Below are positions 60,851 to 64,000 of a stretch of 64,000 nt of DNA, in pieces; position 1 is the first letter of the stretch, and each line of letters opens with the position of its first letter. The position numbers and the translations under genes were made by a program. The notes below the pieces were generated by a model. That model saw only the letters and a list, made by a program, of their open reading frames with translations. It had not been told where the DNA came from and did no database searches. The stretch is taken from positions 62,001 through 126,000 of the forward strand of contig NZ_JASNWF010000011.1 in NCBI RefSeq assembly GCF_030283205.1. Reading direction: 5' to 3'. This stretch comes from Actinomadura opuntiae. Lineage in GTDB: Bacteria > Actinomycetota > Actinomycetes > Streptosporangiales > Streptosporangiaceae.

Positions 60851-62128
60851 GTGATCCCGAAGCTGACCGATGATGTGGCGAAGTCCCCGACCGGGTTCGC
60901 GCGACTGTGGACCGCGCAGACGGTGTCCTCGCTCGGTGACGGGGTGACGCATGCCGGGTTGCCGCTGCTGGCATTGACCGTGACGCGGGATCCGATGGCG
61001 CTGGCCGCCGTCACGGCTGCCGGGACGCTGCCCTGGCTGCTGTTCGGAACGCTCGGCGGTGCGCTGGTGGACCGCTGGGACCGCCACCGCACCATGTGGG
61101 TCGCGGACGTGGCGCGCGCGGCGCTGCTCGCGATGGCCGCGGCAGCGGCCGCGCTGGACGTGCTGAGCACCGGGCTGCTCGCGGCCGTCGCTTTCCTGCT
61201 CGCCCTCGGTGGACTCTTCTTCGATACGGCCGCCACGGCGTACCTGCCCGATCTGCTCGGCCGCGACCCCGCACTCCTGCAACGCGCCAACTCCCGCCTG
61301 CGCGGCGCCCAGACCGCCGCGTCCGGCTTCGCGGGACCACCTGCGGGCAGTGCGTTGCTGGCGCTCGGGCGGGCGGTCCCGCTGCTCACCGATGCGGTGT
61401 CGTTCGCGCTCTCCGCCCTGCTCGTACGATCGCTGCCCACCGTGCCGCGGCCTGCAGCAGCCGCCAGCGAGTCACTGCTGCGCCAAGCCCGAGCCGGGGC
61501 CTCATACGTCTTCCGGGACCGGCTGCTGCTCGGGCTCGCGCTCCGCCCGGCGGTCGGGAACATCGCCTTCGTCGCTGTGGAGACCGTCCTGGCGCTCTTC
61601 GCGCACGAACGTCTCGGGATCGGCGCCTTCGGTTTCGGCCTGCTCCTCACCGCGGAGGCCACCGGTGGCCTGCTCGGCGCGGGCATCGCTTCCTTCCTCG
61701 GCCGACGACTCGGCACCGGCACCGCGTTGACCTGCACGGCCATGCTCGAAGGAGTGGCCGTCTTAGGGCTCGCCGCCGCCGCGAACCCCTACGTGGCCGG
61801 GCTTGCTCTCGCCGTCTGCGGGGCGGGCATGGGCGCCACGATGGTGCTCGCACCCTCGCTGCGGCAGGCGGTCGTCCCGGCCCGCCTGATGGGCCGGGTC
61901 ACCTCCACTTCCCGCATGCTCGCCATGTGCGCGGCCCCGTTCGGCGCCGTGCTCGGTGGCTGGCTGGCCACCGCCTACGACCTGCGCACTCCGCTCTACA
62001 CCGCCGGCGGCCTCCTCCTGGCCATGACCGCCGTCACGGCCACGATGACCAGCAACCGCCGAGTCGAGACGGCACTGCGCGACGCCGCCTCGGCCAGCGA
62101 GCCGGCTCCTCCACCGGTTCCCGCATGA
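60851..62128 (+). CDS. MFS transporter
   Basis: 425 residues from a GTG at 60851 with GAGGGGAA upstream. About twelve hydrophobic helices; the motif A loop between helices 2 and 3 is GALVDRWDRHRTMWVADVAR, and a second copy appears between helices 8 and 9 (SFLGRRLGTGTALTC). N-terminal FARLWTAQTVSSLGDGVTHA is typical of the DHA3/enterobactin-exporter-like branch. It probably exports a drug or siderophore by proton antiport. No linked regulator remains apart from the damaged genes around it. Confidence 0.9.
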   Translation: MIPKLTDDVAKSPTGFARLWTAQTVSSLGDGVTHAGLPLLALTVTRDPMALAAVTAAGTLPWLLFGTLGGALVDRWDRHRTMWVADVARAALLAMAAAAAALDVLSTGLLAAVAFLLALGGLFFDTAATAYLPDLLGRDPALLQRANSRLRGAQTAASGFAGPPAGSALLALGRAVPLLTDAVSFALSALLVRSLPTVPRPAAAASESLLRQARAGASYVFRDRLLLGLALRPAVGNIAFVAVETVLALFAHERLGIGAFGFGLLLTAEATGGLLGAGIASFLGRRLGTGTALTCTAMLEGVAVLGLAAAANPYVAGLALAVCGAGMGATMVLAPSLRQAVVPARLMGRVTSTSRMLAMCAAPFGAVLGGWLATAYDLRTPLYTAGGLLLAMTAVTATMTSNRRVETALRDAASASEPAPPPVPA

Positions 62129-62469
62129 GCCCCCGACCGCAGGCTGTTAGCCGGGCTGAATGCGCATTGATCGTCGATGTGCCATCTCCTTTTCCTGCCT
62201 CGAAGGAGTCACAACATTCCCTCCCTGGAACAGGTGAGCTTCGCCGGTGATGCGGCACGCTCGCCGGTCGTCTCTTTCCGCCGACACCGCGGGCGCTGAC
62301 GCCGCTCCTCCCTCCAGCGCTCGACCTGCCGCTCGTCACGTTCGGTGGGGCGGATGCGAGCCCGGCCCATAGCAGCCGATGCTGGTGCTGGCCGGCTACG
62401 ACGGCACCGGCCAGGCCCTTTACCGGTCGATCGTGCCCTGCCACCCCGCCCCGCCCGGTCGGCCGGGGA

Positions 62470-62788
62470 CCACGACTACGTCCGCCTGATGTTCACCGAC
62501 CTGGGGATGCGCGGCATGCACCGAGACTGGCGGCACGATGCGCGCGACAACTTCCGCACCTGGTGGGCCGAGCCCCGCGTCAACTCCGCGGGCCACGGCA
62601 CCAACCGCTACCGCCGCCCCGTGGTCGGCGATCTCACGCTCGACTGCGACACCTGGAACAGCCCGGACGACAGCGGTCAGCGGCTCATGGTCCTCACCGC
62701 GGAACCGGGGACGCCGTCCGACGACGCACCTCGCATCCTGCTGTCCTGGGCGCCGCAGGACAGCCCTGCTCCGAGCCCCGGCGCCTAG
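62470..62788 (+). pseudogene. XRE regulator C-terminal (MmyB-like) fragment
   Basis: The frame reads HDYVRLMFTDLGMRGMHRDW, RHDARDNFRTWW, then GTNRYRRPVVGDLTLDCDTW and GQRLMVLTAEPGTPSDDAPR. These are parts of the MmyB-like ligand-binding domain of Streptomyces-type XRE regulators (the KRxxHPVVGxLxLxYExL and GQRLxVYTAEPGSPS motifs). The helix-turn-helix and about 30 residues in the middle are missing, so it is a relic. Confidence 0.7.
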
Positions 62789-62798
62789 TTCTTCGCGG

Positions 62799-63191
62799 TC
62801 ACCGGTGGCAGACGGCTTCCAGAGTGACGCCGTCGGGGCCTTCCCAGAACGTGGCGTAGTAGGTGGGGCCGTACTGCGGGAACTCCTGGGGCTTGTGGAG
62901 CATGTTCGCACCCCGCTCGACCGCCCACTCGTGCAGGCGATCCACCTCCTCCCGGGTCTTCAGCATGAAAGCGAGATGCTGGAGACCTGGACGGTGGCGC
63001 GAGTAGTCGCCGTCCTCCAGTGCCGGATAGAAGAACAGGTACGTGCCTGGCTTCCCGCCGACCGGACGGTAGGAGAACTCGTCGTCGGTAGCGAAGAAGC
63101 TTTCGAAGCCGACCAGCGGCATGAACTCGTCGTAGTACGCCTTGGCTTGGCCAAGGTCCCGGACATTGACGCCAAGATGACCTAGGGGCAT
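62799..63191 (-). CDS. VOC (glyoxalase) family protein
   Basis: 130 residues from ATG 63191: PLGHLGVNVRDLGQAKAYYD with the first metal His (GHLGV), YLFFYPALEDGDYSRHRPGL, QHLAFMLKTREEVDRLHEWA with the second His, and the end ATFWEGPDGVTLEAVCHR with the metal Glu. A single VOC module acts as a homodimer. Substrate unknown. It is closer to the glyoxalase/dioxygenase-like branch than the VOC protein at 5396. Confidence 0.85.
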   Translation of the reverse strand: MPLGHLGVNVRDLGQAKAYYDEFMPLVGFESFFATDDEFSYRPVGGKPGTYLFFYPALEDGDYSRHRPGLQHLAFMLKTREEVDRLHEWAVERGANMLHKPQEFPQYGPTYYATFWEGPDGVTLEAVCHR

Positions 63192-63469
63192 CTGGCGATC
63201 ATAGGCACCGCGCAGTGGCGAGCGCCGGTCGCCATTTGCTCTTCCGAGCCGGACGGGCCAGCGGGATTGTCTCTGCCGAAAACCTCGTCCGGGCAGGCTA
63301 AGTGGGGCCGCCAACGAGGAAGCCAGATCACCAACGCCCCCCGTCGGCTCGTTGTCGGCTCGGCGGTTCCGAAACGGATCGGCACGCGGCGGCATGGAGC
63401 AGCACAAGGATGGGGCTTCATGCGGACAGTTCGACACAGAGCGACACAGGGAGTGCCGATCTGGTACGA

Positions 63470-63680
63470 GAGCTCCGGACTTTTAATCCGTAGGTTGTGG
63501 GTTCGAGTCCCACGCGACCCACCACTACTGACCAGGGCAAACGCGAGAACGCCCCGGTTTGTCCGCTGCCCTGGATGCCCTGCTTTGTTCCCCTGTTGGC
63601 TCGATGTTGGCTCGGCGGCTCGAGCCGGCCTCCGACCATCCCGCCCAGGCCCGAGAAGCGGTACCTCTAGGCCCCCACAA
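63470..63680 (+). repeat. tRNA-Lys 3'-end copy 5 with long downstream homology
   Basis: GAGAGCTCCGGACTTTTAAT then CCGTAGGTTGTGGGTTCGAG, TCCCACGCGACCCACCA (to 63524). The anticodon loop CTTTTAA is the canonical Lys (UUU) loop, so this is the best preserved copy. Shared downstream sequence continues to GGCCCCCACAA at 63670-63680 and ends exactly where a truncated TPR/WD40 gene resumes. No matching 5' half of the tRNA (GGGTCGC-type strand and D-arm) precedes it. Confidence 0.8.
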
Positions 63681-64000
63681 CCACACGTGGGCCTTCCCGT
63701 CCTCGCCCGCCGACAGGCCGAACCGGCCGTCCCCGCTGAAGGCCAGGGCGTTCACCGGCTCGCCGTGCCCCTTCAGGGCCCGGGGCGCGCGGGGCCGGGG
63801 CACGGTGCGCGTCCGCTCCAGCGCGGCGGTGACCTCCGCGACGTCCGGCGCCGTCCGCCTGGCGGCCAGCAGCGCCTCCTCGGCGGCCTGCGGGTCACCG
63901 CGCTCCAGGTGCAGCAGGCCCAGCAGGTAATCCGGCTCCCATTCCCCGGGATGCGCCGCGCGGACCTCCTCCAGGTCGGCGACGACCTGTGCGTCGGTCC
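63681..64000 (-). pseudogene. TPR/WD40 protein gene, 3' end cut by the tRNA repeat (5' end outside window)
   Basis: Reading from the window edge: VVADLEEVRAAHPGEWEPDY, LLGLLHLERGDPQAAEEALL (a TPR), then PRALKGHGEPVNALAFSGDG and RFGLSAGEDGKAHVW, the first part of a WD40 repeat that should continue with a blade ending. At 63681 coding turns into the shared repeat, and the frame runs through it to a stop at 63525. Such TPR-WD40 tails belong to large actinobacterial signalling proteins, often with a kinase or NTPase upstream. The last element insertion removed the C terminus. Confidence 0.75.

Noticed and set aside
63418..63639. Minus-strand small proteins containing GRVGLEPTTYGLK at copies 1, 3, 4 and 5 of the tRNA repeat
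   Set aside because: These are the antisense translation of the tRNA T-arm and acceptor, a well known annotation artefact, not genes.

Overview
The window is high-GC actinomycete DNA. The gene families fit a filamentous member of the Actinomycetota, perhaps Streptosporangiales or Thermomonosporaceae (inferred from gene content only): many TetR and ECF-type regulators, a large LuxR regulator, a deazaflavin-dependent oxidoreductase, GH76, an RRQRL zinc protein typical of actinomycete integrative elements, and IS110, IS5, IS21, ISKra4 and Tn3-type transposase genes. No rRNA, complete tRNA or CRISPR array was found.

Positions 1-20.4 kb are mostly chromosomal-looking regulation and catabolism with scattered pseudogenes. 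They hold a LuxR-type regulator open at the left edge, a sigma factor/membrane-propeller pair, VOC and SnoaL-like proteins, a LysR regulator, an MBL hydrolase, and a three-gene operon joined by ATGA overlaps (enoyl-CoA hydratase, NTF2-like protein, NAD-binding protein) divergent from an HxlR-SCP2 regulator. A saccharopine-dehydrogenase-like/quinone-reductase pair follows, then a TetR gene overlapping a twice-frameshifted P450, and a TetR gene divergent from a deazaflavin reductase plus carotenoid oxygenase operon with a clear palindromic operator between them. IstB, SDR, protein kinase, AraC and TetR remnants lie between the intact genes.

Positions 20.4-63.7 kb form a mosaic island. Five direct copies of the 3' part of a tRNA gene (the best copies have a Lys UUU anticodon loop), with up to about 200 bp of its downstream sequence, occur at 20.39, 53.77, 55.31, 58.38 and 63.47 kb. 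They look like attachment sites left by successive integrations. A tyrosine integrase and excisionase lie at 26.1-28.0 kb and a wrecked integrase lies beside the third copy. Cargo includes an unrecognised three-gene operon at 21.2-25.4 kb with visibly lower GC (the best candidate for an undescribed system), two serine recombinases (one with an iterated repeat region), a TetR/SDR unit with a near-perfect 51-bp operator, and an ECF sigma/YCII pair enclosed by 62-bp perfect inverted repeats inside a broken Tn3 transposase gene. It also includes a rearranged tyrosine-recombinase set, AICE-type genes, secreted propeller, protease and GH76 proteins, and an IS110 element nested in an IS5 element that itself sits next to the second tRNA copy. 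Fragments of core-type genes (ssb, murJ, and probable purC and metF) are scattered here, which shows repeated capture and deletion.

At the right edge the last tRNA copy truncates a TPR/WD40 gene that runs off the window.
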